This document shows, piece after piece, positions 17,232-25,540 of a stretch of 38,390 nt of DNA. Both the position numbers and the translations under genes were made by a program. The DNA is taken from positions 1 to 38,390 of the forward strand of contig JAQUUB010000039.1 in the NCBI GenBank assembly GCA_028694115.1, read 5' to 3'. The first letter of the stretch is position 1. Each line of letters starts with the position of its first letter. The notes below the pieces were generated by a model. That model was not told where the DNA came from. It saw nothing but the letters and a program-made list of their open reading frames with translations, and did not search any database. This DNA is from Lachnospiraceae bacterium (GTDB lineage: Bacteria; Bacillota_A; Clostridia; Lachnospirales; Lachnospiraceae).

Positions 17232-18260
17232 ATGGCAAAGGATTTAACAACTTCACAAGTTGATAGACAGAACATTTTGAATAATGATTTAGCAATTCGT
17301 GAAGTACAAAAACAAACTGGGTTGCAAGGGATAATTTTTGAAGATAAATTGTGTTTTACAAAATCCATGACGGCAACATATTTTGATGTTGATGTTCGAA
17401 CGATAGAAAGATATGTCAGCGAAAATACTGAAGAAATTTCTATTAATGGCTATGAAATTCTAAAAGGGAAACGTTTAAAGTCTTTTTTGGATTGTGTAAT
17501 CAACCAAGATGTTCCCGACATAAATGTCGGGAACATCAGCAATCGAACTCCGCAAATTGCAATATTTGGATTTAAAGCATTTTTAAATATGGCAATGTTA
17601 CTGACTGAAAGTGAAAATGCAAAAACGCTACGTAAAATCATGTTAGATATCGTAATTGATTTTGTCAATCAACGAACAGGTGGCTCAACGAAATATATTA
17701 ATCAGCGTGATCAAGATTTTATCAGTGCCTTTCTACAGGAAGAGAATTACAGGAGAGAATTTACGGACGCCCTTCGCGATTATGTCGATATGGGAAATAG
17801 TAAATATGCTATTTATACAGATAAGATATATCAAAGTATTTTTAAAGAGAAGGCAACGGAGTACAAAAAGATATTGCGTCTGACAGAAAAAGACAGAATG
17901 CGAGACACGCTATATTCAGAGGTTTTAGACTTGATTTCGTCATATGAGTGCGGATTAGCTGCTATGATGAAAGAACAATCTGAACAGTTAGGTCGCAAGT
18001 TGAACAACTGGGAAATGACTGATCTCTTTACTGCATTTGAAACACTTCCCTTATGGAAGCCATTGATTGTAAGAGCTAGAACAAAAATGGCTAGTCGAGA
18101 TATGGCATTGAGAGATGCGTTTCATTTTCAACTTGAGGAATATATTAAGCCATTGGAACCAGAAGAATATGAAAGATTTCTTGGCGTTGCTGGGGACGAA
18201 TTAGAGAAGTTGATGAAGGAGAATCAAGATGTGCTTCTTAGGTTAAAGGAGCGTGAATAG
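17232..18260 (+). CDS. RhuM-like DNA-binding protein, candidate Doc antitoxin
   Basis: This 342-residue protein resembles the RhuM (virulence RhuM) family. Conserved parts are 'MTATYFDVDVRTIERYVSEN' (a helix-turn-helix, about 45-64), the 'GIFGFKAFLNMAMLLTES' type segment (about 113-131) and 'RTGGSTKYINQRD' (about 148-160). The rest is helical. Its stop touches the Doc/Fic gene (TAGATG), so the pair is translated together. RhuM-like proteins are often next to, or fused to, Fic/Doc domains, and I infer it is the regulator or antitoxin of the Doc protein. A perfect 13-bp inverted repeat lies inside the gene. ATG follows AAAAGGGGTGAATAA. Confidence 0.7.
   Translation: MAKDLTTSQVDRQNILNNDLAIREVQKQTGLQGIIFEDKLCFTKSMTATYFDVDVRTIERYVSENTEEISINGYEILKGKRLKSFLDCVINQDVPDINVGNISNRTPQIAIFGFKAFLNMAMLLTESENAKTLRKIMLDIVIDFVNQRTGGSTKYINQRDQDFISAFLQEENYRREFTDALRDYVDMGNSKYAIYTDKIYQSIFKEKATEYKKILRLTEKDRMRDTLYSEVLDLISSYECGLAAMMKEQSEQLGRKLNNWEMTDLFTAFETLPLWKPLIVRARTKMASRDMALRDAFHFQLEEYIKPLEPEEYERFLGVAGDELEKLMKENQDVLLRLKERE
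17508..17537. repeat. Perfect 13-bp inverted repeat inside the RhuM-like gene
   Basis: GATGTTCCCGACA (17508-17520) and TGTCGGGAACATC (17525-17537) pair perfectly around TAAA, within the coding sequence of 'QDVPDINVGNIS'. It would form a strong mRNA hairpin or act as an operator within the gene. No T-run follows. Confidence 0.7.
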
Positions 18261-18716
18261 ATGGGGAGAGTCAATTATATTTCTTTTGAAGAGGCGTTAG
18301 AAATTCATAAATCAACTATCGAAAAAAGTGGTGGCGGGGATGATGGTGAGCTTGATACTGGAAAGTTAGACAGTGTTTTAACACATATACAAAATGATGA
18401 GTATTACCCAACTTTCTTGGACAAGCTGGAACATTTATTTTTCTGTTCTTGTAAATTTCATTGCTTTATTGATGGAAATAAAAGAATAGCTATTACATTA
18501 ACTGCAATGTTTTTACTGAAAAATGGCTATATGTCAATTGCTAATATCTATTTCAGAGAAATGGAAAATATCAGCTACCATGTAGCCGCAGGACATATTA
18601 ATGAAGAACTGCTTAGACGAATACTGGAAGCAATTTTAAATTGTACTTATGATGAAGATGAGTCGTTAAGACTGGAAATATTTAATGCAATTTCGGTTGA
18701 GGATGAATATTATTAA
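18261..18716 (+). CDS. doc: Doc-type Fic-domain toxin (death on curing)
   Basis: This 151-residue protein has the Fic catalytic motif HCFIDGNKR at residues 67-75, matching H-x-F-x-[D/E]-G-N-K-R with the active histidine at 67. Small stand-alone Fic proteins of this length are Doc-type. Phage P1 Doc phosphorylates EF-Tu, while full Fic proteins add AMP to targets; which applies here is not shown. An N-terminal 'F.EAL..H...' pattern fits Doc. It starts directly after the RhuM-like stop (TAGATG). A decayed copy of a similar gene lies at 21384-21509. Confidence 0.82.
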   Translation: MGRVNYISFEEALEIHKSTIEKSGGGDDGELDTGKLDSVLTHIQNDEYYPTFLDKLEHLFFCSCKFHCFIDGNKRIAITLTAMFLLKNGYMSIANIYFREMENISYHVAAGHINEELLRRILEAILNCTYDEDESLRLEIFNAISVEDEYY

Positions 18717-18734
18717 GAATGGAGACGTTAGATT

Positions 18735-20537
18735 ATGATAATTGCACCACATTCACTGGATACAGAACTTCGTATGTTATTATACGATGTAAATGAAGCA
18801 AAAATTCAATTGCCCGAATTTCAAAGAAGTTGGACGTGGGATGATGATAGAATAAGAGGAATATTAGCAAGCCTGTCACAGGGATATCCGATGGGGGCAG
18901 TTATGCAGCTGGAATATGGAAATTCTGATATTAAATTCAAATATAGAACAATTGAAGGGGTTGATAAAAAAGATTTGCCTCCAACATATCTTGTGCTTGA
19001 TGGACAGCAACGATTAACATCTATGTACAGAGCTACATATTCACAAGAACCTGTAATTACTAAGACAAATAAAGGAAAAGAGATTGAAAGATATTATTAC
19101 TTGGATATGAAGAAATGCCTTGATGAGAATGAAGATCGTATAGAGGCAATTATAGCTGTTCCAAAAGATCGAAAGATCAAAACAAACTTTGACAGAGATG
19201 TTGTACTTGATCTATCAAATAGAGATTTAGAATATCAGAATGAAATGTTTCCGATAAACATTATATTTAATAATAATGAACGTGAAGATTGGGCAGATGG
19301 GTATAAAGATTTTTATGGTAATTCCCAGGAAGTCAGAGATAAATATAAAGAGTTTAGAAATGAAGTATTAGATACAATAACTAGCTACAAATTGCCGGTT
19401 ATTACATTGGATAAAGCTACTCCAAGAGAAGCGGTTTGTAAAGTATTTGAAAATGTTAATACAGGTGGCGTTCCATTAACAGTATTTGAATTGGTAACGG
19501 CAACATTTGCAACATATGAATTTGACTTAAGAAAAGACTGGAATGTGTGTAAAGAAATCATATGGGGAGCAAATGACCAACTTAATACAGATATTATGAT
19601 GGGTGTTGATGAAACTGCATTCTTGACGGCGATTACGCTGTATACTACTTTTCAGAAATCAGGTGCAACATCCTGTAAGAAAAAAGATGTTTTAGCACTG
19701 AATTTTAACGATTATCAAAAAAATAAGCAAGTAATTTTGGATGGATTCAAACTGGCACGTAAGTTCTTATTTAGCCAATATGTATTTAGGCAGAGAGACT
19801 TACCATACACAACACAGCTAATTCCACTTTCAGTAATTTGTGCAGTTATAGGGAAATCACTATTTGACCAACCTCAAACCAGAAAGATTCTTGAGCAGTG
19901 GTATTGGTGTGGAATTATGGGAGAAATGTATGGTGGTGCAAATGAAACTCGGTATGCAAATGATATCGAAGATGTAATTAGCGCTATTAAGGGGGAAGTG
20001 AGCCTCAACAGAACAATAAATGCTGCATTTTTTTCATCAACAAGATTATTATCTTTACAAACAAGGCTTAGTGCAGCTTATAAAGGTATTATGGCATTGG
20101 TATATCGAGAAAGTTGTCGAGATTTTGTGAAAGGTACAACAATGGATATTGTAAAGAGTATGGATGAGACTCCTGACATACATCACATTTTTCCAGAGGT
20201 ATATTGTAAAGCACAGAACTATAAAAAGGAAAAATGGAATTCTATTGTAAATAAAACTCCATTGCTACCAGAATCAAATCGTTCCATCGGTGGCGATGCA
20301 CCAAGTAAGTATTGCGAGAAAATCAGGAAGGCAGCGCAGATTGATGAAATGCAGCTAAGAGAAAGAATGGAGTCTCATCTAATTAATTATGATGCGCTAT
20401 CTTCGGATGATTTTGATGTTTATTTTATCGACAGAGCTAAGAACCTGTTAGAAGTGATAGAGAATGCAATGGGCAAAAAAATAGCAGATAAAGGAGCAGA
20501 GCAGACTGTAGAACAGTTTGGATTCAGCTTGGAATAG
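18735..20537 (+). CDS. DUF262/DUF1524 nuclease (GmrSD-like)
   Basis: This 600-residue protein joins a DUF262 (GmrS-like) N-terminus to a C-terminal HNH/DUF1524-like (GmrD-like) domain. N-terminal signatures are 'PEFQRSWTWDDDRI' (about 28-41) and DGQQRLTS (about 89-96), the ParB/Srx-like nucleotide-binding loop; 'ENVNTGGVPLT' is a further DUF262 motif. C-terminal HHIFP (about 482-486) with later asparagines matches the DUF1524 His-Me finger nuclease. GmrSD enzymes cut modified phage DNA (type IV restriction), and BrxU is a relative. It follows Doc by 18 bases and likely shares its transcript. GGAGACG precedes the ATG. The role is inferred from the family. Confidence 0.85.
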   Translation: MIIAPHSLDTELRMLLYDVNEAKIQLPEFQRSWTWDDDRIRGILASLSQGYPMGAVMQLEYGNSDIKFKYRTIEGVDKKDLPPTYLVLDGQQRLTSMYRATYSQEPVITKTNKGKEIERYYYLDMKKCLDENEDRIEAIIAVPKDRKIKTNFDRDVVLDLSNRDLEYQNEMFPINIIFNNNEREDWADGYKDFYGNSQEVRDKYKEFRNEVLDTITSYKLPVITLDKATPREAVCKVFENVNTGGVPLTVFELVTATFATYEFDLRKDWNVCKEIIWGANDQLNTDIMMGVDETAFLTAITLYTTFQKSGATSCKKKDVLALNFNDYQKNKQVILDGFKLARKFLFSQYVFRQRDLPYTTQLIPLSVICAVIGKSLFDQPQTRKILEQWYWCGIMGEMYGGANETRYANDIEDVISAIKGEVSLNRTINAAFFSSTRLLSLQTRLSAAYKGIMALVYRESCRDFVKGTTMDIVKSMDETPDIHHIFPEVYCKAQNYKKEKWNSIVNKTPLLPESNRSIGGDAPSKYCEKIRKAAQIDEMQLRERMESHLINYDALSSDDFDVYFIDRAKNLLEVIENAMGKKIADKGAEQTVEQFGFSLE

Positions 20538-20546
20538 GTGAGTTGA

Positions 20547-21311
20547 ATGGAATATTGTTATTGGTGTGAAAAAGTAGCAACCTCTCGAGAACATGTGCCT
20601 CCAAAATGTATATTTCCGGAGAAAAAGGATATTGAATCCGTTTTTGGGCAAAATTTTAGGAAAGATTTAATAACAGTTCCTTCTTGTGATGAACATAACT
20701 TAAAGAAATCAAATGATGATGAATATCTGATGGCAGTTCTTTCAGGGAGAGTTGGAAACAATGGAATTGCATATGTGCATAATGCTACAAAGGTAAATAG
20801 AACAAGAAAAAGAAATACACAGTTATTAGATGTGAAAGAATCTGGGTTTGTTAATTCAGAGAAAAATAAGTATCCGGTTGAAGTGATTACGCTTGACAAT
20901 TATCGACTTATACATTCTTTTGAAGCAATTGGGAGAGCACTTTTTTATCATGAGTTTGAAAAGAGGTTTGAAGGTGAATGTAAATTTATTTCGGATATAT
21001 TTGTAGATTTCAATAAGCATAGTGAAAAACAATTTATGACAGAATCATATTCGATTTTACAGAAAGACCGGAATTATTGGAAAACTGGAATTAAGGCTGA
21101 AAATCCACGTATTTTTGTTTATCAGTTTAGTGAGATAGATGGGTTTGGCACAAGAACGCTTTATTTGAGATTTTTTGAAAAAACAGAGATATTTGTCATC
21201 ATGAGGGAATATATAGAAAAGAAGATGGATGTAGAGGAAAAAAATAGCTTTGAAAATTCAAGAAACTTTGCCAAAAAATTTGCAGATGAACTTTTCAAAG
21301 GGCGTAATTAA
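20547..21311 (+). CDS. Small HNH-like zinc protein next to DUF262
   Basis: This 254-residue protein starts with C-x2-C (residues 4 and 7), then 'SREHVPPKCIFP' (H15, P17-18) and a later C-D-E-H-N-L-K-K-S (47-55), a zinc-bound beta-beta-alpha pattern like HNH nucleases. The rest has no recognised domain. It lies 9 bases after the DUF262 gene. I infer an accessory nuclease or a partner of that gene. Other explanations, such as a zinc-binding regulator, are possible. ATG 20547 follows AGGTGAG. Confidence 0.55.
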   Translation: MEYCYWCEKVATSREHVPPKCIFPEKKDIESVFGQNFRKDLITVPSCDEHNLKKSNDDEYLMAVLSGRVGNNGIAYVHNATKVNRTRKRNTQLLDVKESGFVNSEKNKYPVEVITLDNYRLIHSFEAIGRALFYHEFEKRFEGECKFISDIFVDFNKHSEKQFMTESYSILQKDRNYWKTGIKAENPRIFVYQFSEIDGFGTRTLYLRFFEKTEIFVIMREYIEKKMDVEEKNSFENSRNFAKKFADELFKGRN

Positions 21312-21383
21312 TGATTTGAAGAATAAAATGACGAGTATTTTTTAACAAGTTTCAAGTATTGTTATTTCGTGTGCATATATTTT

Positions 21384-21509
21384 TAGGCTTTATGGATATG
21401 TAAAAAAATGCTAATTACATTAACGGCAATGTTTTCGTTCAAAATAGAAAATATTAGATTCAAGGCGGCAACAAAACGTATTAATGATAAAATACTTAAG
21501 AAATTTTAG
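21384..21509 (+). pseudogene. Decayed doc/Fic gene fragment
   Basis: The non-coding gap after the HNH-like gene encodes 'ITLTAMF' directly after a mutated 'CFMDM*KKML', matching HCFIDGNKRIAITLTAMF of the intact Doc at 18261. It then continues 'ENIRFKAATKRINDKILKKF', matching ENISYHVAAGHINEELLRRIL. A stop replaces part of the catalytic loop and a middle segment is missing. DNA stretches such as ATTACATTAAC and GCAATGTTTT are shared. It is a remnant of a second doc gene. Confidence 0.72.
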
Positions 21510-21521
21510 GAGGTTTTTGTA

Positions 21522-24500
21522 TTGAAATTTATCGAAGAAAAAATAATAAAAATATTAACACTAAGACCTTCTGAATGTGCATATTTGGATTATAAAGAAG
21601 TGCCATATATGACAAATAAAAAGCATGATTTTATCAAAGATGTAATTGCAATGCTAAATTCTGAAGAAGCATATGCCAAGGATAAAGTAATTGTTATCGG
21701 TGTTGTAGATCAGAATAAATACTTGACAGGAATTGATATTCAGCAGTGGACAGATGACAATATTTTTCAAAATTGGATTGATAATATTGACCCGAGACCA
21801 AGTATTCAAACTGGTACTGTGGAATACGAAGAGAAGACTTTTGGATATATTTTTATAAGTAAAGAAAACATAAAAAGAATATATGAAGTAAATAAAACGG
21901 TTATCGGTGAAAAAAGTGTGCAAGCTTCAGTAAAAGCGGGAGTTTATCAGGGACAAGCTTTTACACGGCAAGGTAGTAGAAATAGTATTTTGATGCAGAA
22001 TGAACGTGAAGAGATTATTAAAAAGAAAATAAGACCTGATGATAAAGAATATATTACATATAGAAGTGTTAATACATATAATCCGATGGCTAAGATAAAA
22101 CCTATAGTTGTTGCTACATTAGTAGGCGAGTGGAATGAAAATAATACTGGTGATTTATCTGTTATAGAAGAAATATATGGAGGATCATATAGTCTTTTTA
22201 TTAGAGAAATAAGGATTTTTTATGAGAGCAACAAGGATAATATAGAGCTTGGTGACAATAGATGGAAAATAAATAATCGCTTATCTTTATTGCAAGAAAT
22301 TGCAAATGAGATTTACGATGAACATATTGATGGTCTTTTTTTCAATATTCAAAAAATATGGGGAGAAATAGACCCAAAATACGGCTTACCATCAGAGCAA
22401 AGATATGCAAGTAGCGTATATTTAAAGAATGTAAAGAAGGTTTATTCAAATAATATACGCAGAGGATTAATTGAGTTTATGGCAATTGCAGGAAACAATA
22501 CTGAGTTGTTTGTTTCATGTTCTAGATATAAGATAGAAAACTGTATAGCTAAGGAAATAACAAAAATATTTACCTGTAATGACTGGAAAGTTTATGCTAG
22601 TTTATCCGAGGAGTTAGATCTTTTGGCGGAATCAAATCCAGAAACATTTTTGAGTGAACTTGAAAAAGCATTAAGAAATAAAAAAAGTTCATTTATTGAC
22701 TATCTTAATCAAAAGGAAACGGGAATATCAGAAACAAAATATGGATATCAATTAGGGTGGACACTAGCAAAATTGGCATCATATTCAGAATATTTTGCAA
22801 AATCATGCAGTGTATTGTTTCTGTTGTCTGAGTTTAGAATAGATTTTCTTCCTACGTTAGTAGGAATTGTTCTGCCGTGGTATCCTCAAACTACTGCTAG
22901 GCCAAATGTTAGAATTGGCTTGATTAAAGGTTTGTTAGCTGAGAATATAGAAGTGGGCTGGAATTTGTTGATGATGTTAATGCCTAACAAGACTACAATA
23001 GGAAATCCAGTGCAACAAGCTAAGTATATGAAAAACAATATTTTACCAGAAAGTGTAACGAATAAAGAATATTGGGAACTAACCATAGCATATATAAGAA
23101 TTGCATGTACCTATGCCATAGGAGATTGTTCTAAATTACTTCATTTTGTTGATATAATTGATGATGTGCCTGTAGAAGTTTTTATGGAAGTTATAGAAAC
23201 ATTCAAAAAAAGTATTCCAATACTTAATAATAGTGAAAAAGAAATTATTTGGAACAAAATTGAGGATTTGATAACAAAACATCGAAAATATAGTTCTTCA
23301 AATTGGGCACTGCCAGAGGAAGCAATTAAAGTGTTGGAAGATTTATTAATAGACTATTTTCCAAACGATGAATATATTCAAAACAAAAGAATGTTTCGTA
23401 AAGAACAATATGAACTGGTTGATAGAAAAGATAATTGGGAAGAAGCCGAAAAAGGTATTTTTGAAAGACAAAAAGAGATTATAAAAAGTATTTATAAGGA
23501 AGGGGGAGTTGAAGCAGTATACCAGTTTAATGAAAATATAGAGAGAGTAGATATTGTAGGAAGGTGCTTGGCATATATTCAGTTAACGGATAAAGAAAGT
23601 AAATCTGTAATAGAAAAGTTGGAAAGCAATATTTTAAAGAAAACAGAATTTGTTCGTGGATTTATTTTGGAAATATACTATAAAAATAAAGTCAATTTAG
23701 ATAAAATACTTAATAAAATTAATAGCGAAATGGTAAAAATAAAAGTTCTTTCTATTCTCCCGATTTCAGAAGAGAATATTAATGAAGTGAAGAATTTTTC
23801 AGGTGAAGTTCAAAACTTTTATTGGGAAAATATAGACATATGGGGAGCTGATAAATTATCTATTGAATACTTTGAGTTTGTTGTAAGAAAACTTAATGAA
23901 GTAAAAAGAATTAGTAAATCGATTGAGTTGATATATTATATAGGTATTCATAACAAATTGAAATTTGATGTTTTATTGATTTATAATACATTAAACTTAT
24001 ATGTAGGTCATCAAAATACAGATCCAGTAGATGCCTACAAATTGGGCGAATTAATTGGTAGGTTGCAAAATGAATGTGACGATGAAGAAACAATAGTGGA
24101 GATAGAGTGGAAATACCTTAATATATTGGATGGAGATGGTAAACATACACCAAAATATTTATATCGAAAATTGTCAACTAAACCAGAATTTTTTATGGAA
24201 GTACTATCAGTAGCATTTAAAGCTAGAAATGAAGAAAAGAGAAATCTCACTGAACAAGAAAAAATATTAGCTAGTCACTGTCATAAATTATTGTTTTCTT
24301 GGAAATTAGTTCCAGGTCTATTGGAGGATGGAAGTGTAGATTATACTTTGCTTAGTTATTGGTTTGAGACAGTGAGCGGAGTAAGTAAAGAAAAGGATAG
24401 ATATGGAGTTGCTATGACTTATTTTGGACATACTTTGTTCCATGCACCAGCTGATAAGGATGGGTTCTTCATTGATAGAAAAATTGCAGAGATATTACAA

Positions 24501-24749
24501 AATGATATTGAGGGGAATATTCGAAGTGGATATTCTACAGAAGCTTATAATTCAAGAGGGGTGCATTGGGTTGATCCAACTGGTTCGGCAGAATTTATGC
24601 TGGAAGAAGCTTATAATAAAAAAGCTGAAGAATCAGAAGTAAATGGATATTTTAGATTAGGAGAGATGTTACGAAAAATATCAAAATCCTATCATTATGA
24701 AGCTATTCATAATATTGAAGAAGAAAAACAATGGAGTAAGGAATCCTAA
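21522..24749 (+). CDS. Large protein with AlbA_2-like N-terminus
   Basis: This 1075-residue protein begins with an AlbA_2/Schlafen-type putative nucleic-acid-binding domain (about residues 5-165): acid and lysine in 'LDYKE', 'HDFIKDVIAMLNS', 'VIVIGVVD' and 'QGQAFTRQGSRN' follow the usual pattern. The remaining 900 residues are a long helical region with few recognisable motifs, perhaps HEAT-like repeats, ending around 'YHYEAIHN'. Start is TTG 21522 with AGGAGG 8 nt upstream, which is convincing. AlbA_2 domains are frequent in phage-defence and regulatory proteins. No nuclease or ATPase motif was found. It ends the + strand island, about 30 bases before the right TGATACC repeat pair, so it is the last cargo gene. 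Confidence 0.62.
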   Translation: MKFIEEKIIKILTLRPSECAYLDYKEVPYMTNKKHDFIKDVIAMLNSEEAYAKDKVIVIGVVDQNKYLTGIDIQQWTDDNIFQNWIDNIDPRPSIQTGTVEYEEKTFGYIFISKENIKRIYEVNKTVIGEKSVQASVKAGVYQGQAFTRQGSRNSILMQNEREEIIKKKIRPDDKEYITYRSVNTYNPMAKIKPIVVATLVGEWNENNTGDLSVIEEIYGGSYSLFIREIRIFYESNKDNIELGDNRWKINNRLSLLQEIANEIYDEHIDGLFFNIQKIWGEIDPKYGLPSEQRYASSVYLKNVKKVYSNNIRRGLIEFMAIAGNNTELFVSCSRYKIENCIAKEITKIFTCNDWKVYASLSEELDLLAESNPETFLSELEKALRNKKSSFIDYLNQKETGISETKYGYQLGWTLAKLASYSEYFAKSCSVLFLLSEFRIDFLPTLVGIVLPWYPQTTARPNVRIGLIKGLLAENIEVGWNLLMMLMPNKTTIGNPVQQAKYMKNNILPESVTNKEYWELTIAYIRIACTYAIGDCSKLLHFVDIIDDVPVEVFMEVIETFKKSIPILNNSEKEIIWNKIEDLITKHRKYSSSNWALPEEAIKVLEDLLIDYFPNDEYIQNKRMFRKEQYELVDRKDNWEEAEKGIFERQKEIIKSIYKEGGVEAVYQFNENIERVDIVGRCLAYIQLTDKESKSVIEKLESNILKKTEFVRGFILEIYYKNKVNLDKILNKINSEMVKIKVLSILPISEENINEVKNFSGEVQNFYWENIDIWGADKLSIEYFEFVVRKLNEVKRISKSIELIYYIGIHNKLKFDVLLIYNTLNLYVGHQNTDPVDAYKLGELIGRLQNECDDEETIVEIEWKYLNILDGDGKHTPKYLYRKLSTKPEFFMEVLSVAFKARNEEKRNLTEQEKILASHCHKLLFSWKLVPGLLEDGSVDYTLLSYWFETVSGVSKEKDRYGVAMTYFGHTLFHAPADKDGFFIDRKIAEILQNDIEGNIRSGYSTEAYNSRGVHWVDPTGSAEFMLEEAYNKKAEESEVNGYFRLGEMLRKISKSYHYEAIHNIEEEKQWSKES

Positions 24750-24778
24750 TATTTCAATTAATTAGCAAGAGTACGCCG

Positions 24779-24796
24779 TGATACCACTATGATACC
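24779..24796. repeat. TGATACC direct-repeat pair, period 11 (right)
   Basis: TGATACC at 24779-24785 and again at 24790-24796, separated by ACTA. With the flanking CG before and Y-G after, it matches the left copy at 194-211 over CGTGATACC-N4-TGATACC-Y-G. Candidate right attachment site. Confidence 0.5.
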
Positions 24797-24874
24797 CGAA
24801 GCTTTTTATACTCAGAATAATACATAGAATATCCGGAATAAAAGCAATAAAATGAAAGGAAATATATCAAATGA

Positions 24875-24892
24875 ATTCGCTTTAAAGCGAAT
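24875..24892. repeat. 18-bp perfect palindrome, operator-like
   Basis: ATTCGCTTTAAAGCGAAT is fully self-complementary and carries the TTCGC...GCGAA arms of the operators at 1980-2065, though with different spacing (8 bp between the arms instead of 6). Confidence 0.5.
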
Positions 24893-24940
24893 GGTTAGGG
24901 AGTTTGAATAAGCTATAAGCCATGCGGCAGTAAAATAAGA

Positions 24941-24983
24941 GGTCTTCAAAAGGGAGTTTACTCACTTTTGAAGGCCTTTTATT
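24941..24983 (+). terminator. Rho-independent terminator
   Basis: GGTCTTCAAAAG (24941-24952) pairs with CTTTTGAAGGCC (24965-24976) with one G-T pair, followed by TTTTATTTT. Confidence 0.8.
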
Positions 24984-24997
24984 TTGGTGCCATAGGG

Positions 24998-25049
24998 CGC
25001 CAGCCCCTCAGCGAGAAGAAGCGAAGCGGAATCGAGCTGAGGCATGGCG
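24998..25049. repeat. Large GC-rich hairpin
   Basis: CGCCA (24998-25002) and CCTCAGC (25006-25012) pair with GCTGAGG (25036-25042) and TGGCG (25045-25049) in an island of high GC within AT-rich DNA. It may be a dispersed intergenic palindrome of the host genome. Confidence 0.5.
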
Positions 25050-25279
25050 GGGGAGTGGAAGAATTCTACAAAGCAGTAAAATCTCCTAAATATACTATAA
25101 TATTTACATAGTAATTTGACTAAGTTCTATTTAATTTGACAAATTTTGGTTGATAATATTACACATTAGCAATACAATTACCTTAGTAATTTAAAAGAAA
25201 AAGAATGATCGCTTGTGGTATAATCTATTCTAAAGTAGATGCATGAGTAGAAATTAACAAGGGTGCAATTACCTATCTG

Positions 25280-25477
25280 ATGTTCATTCGTTCTTTGGAT
25301 GAAAAAGAATTAGAGAGTGAAAGCTTTGAAGCATTGGCAGGAGAAAAGATGGAAAAAATCATTGTGCAAAATGAAGAAGGTTAGTCCATGCGTTGGTTCA
25401 GATTCAAAGACAAAGATTCTAGTGAAATATTTGAAATAATTGGACAAAAAGTGATCCCGTTTATTAAATGTAGATAA
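25280..25477 (+). pseudogene. Small broken ORF with in-frame stop
   Basis: ATG 25280 opens a 34-codon frame to TAG at 25382. The same frame continues for another 30 codons ('MRWFRFKDKDSSEIFEIIGQ') to TAA at 25477. Amino-acid content looks coding on both sides of the stop. No family recognised and no clear ribosome binding site. Confidence 0.35.
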
Positions 25478-25540
25478 TTGAAATGTCAAGCTATCTATGT
25501 CTAAGTAATCAGACATAAAATAATAGGGAAAGGGCAAAAG

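Larger units (their letters stand above)
194..24796. mobile_element. Candidate integrative mobilizable element with defence cargo
   Basis: Integrase, excisionase-like gene, RepA-like ATPase, ParM-like actin, MobC and relaxase form a mobilization core. Cargo is an Abi gene on the left and a type III restriction, Doc, DUF262 and AlbA_2 island on the right. The ends are a guess. CGTGATACC-N4-TGATACC occurs at the left (192-211) and again right after the last island gene (24777-24796). These sequences could be attachment sites or integrase-binding repeats. No conjugation machinery (coupling protein, VirB4) is present, so any transfer would depend on a helper element. Confidence 0.45.
24750..25279. 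other. Non-coding junction with terminator, palindrome and hairpin
   Basis: No gene is supported here. It holds a TGATACC pair (24779-24796), an 18-bp palindrome (24875-24892), a terminator (24941-24983) and a large GC-rich hairpin (24998-25049), then very AT-rich sequence with a possible -10 box TATAAT near 25219. The density of terminators and repeats is typical of an element boundary. Confidence 0.55.
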
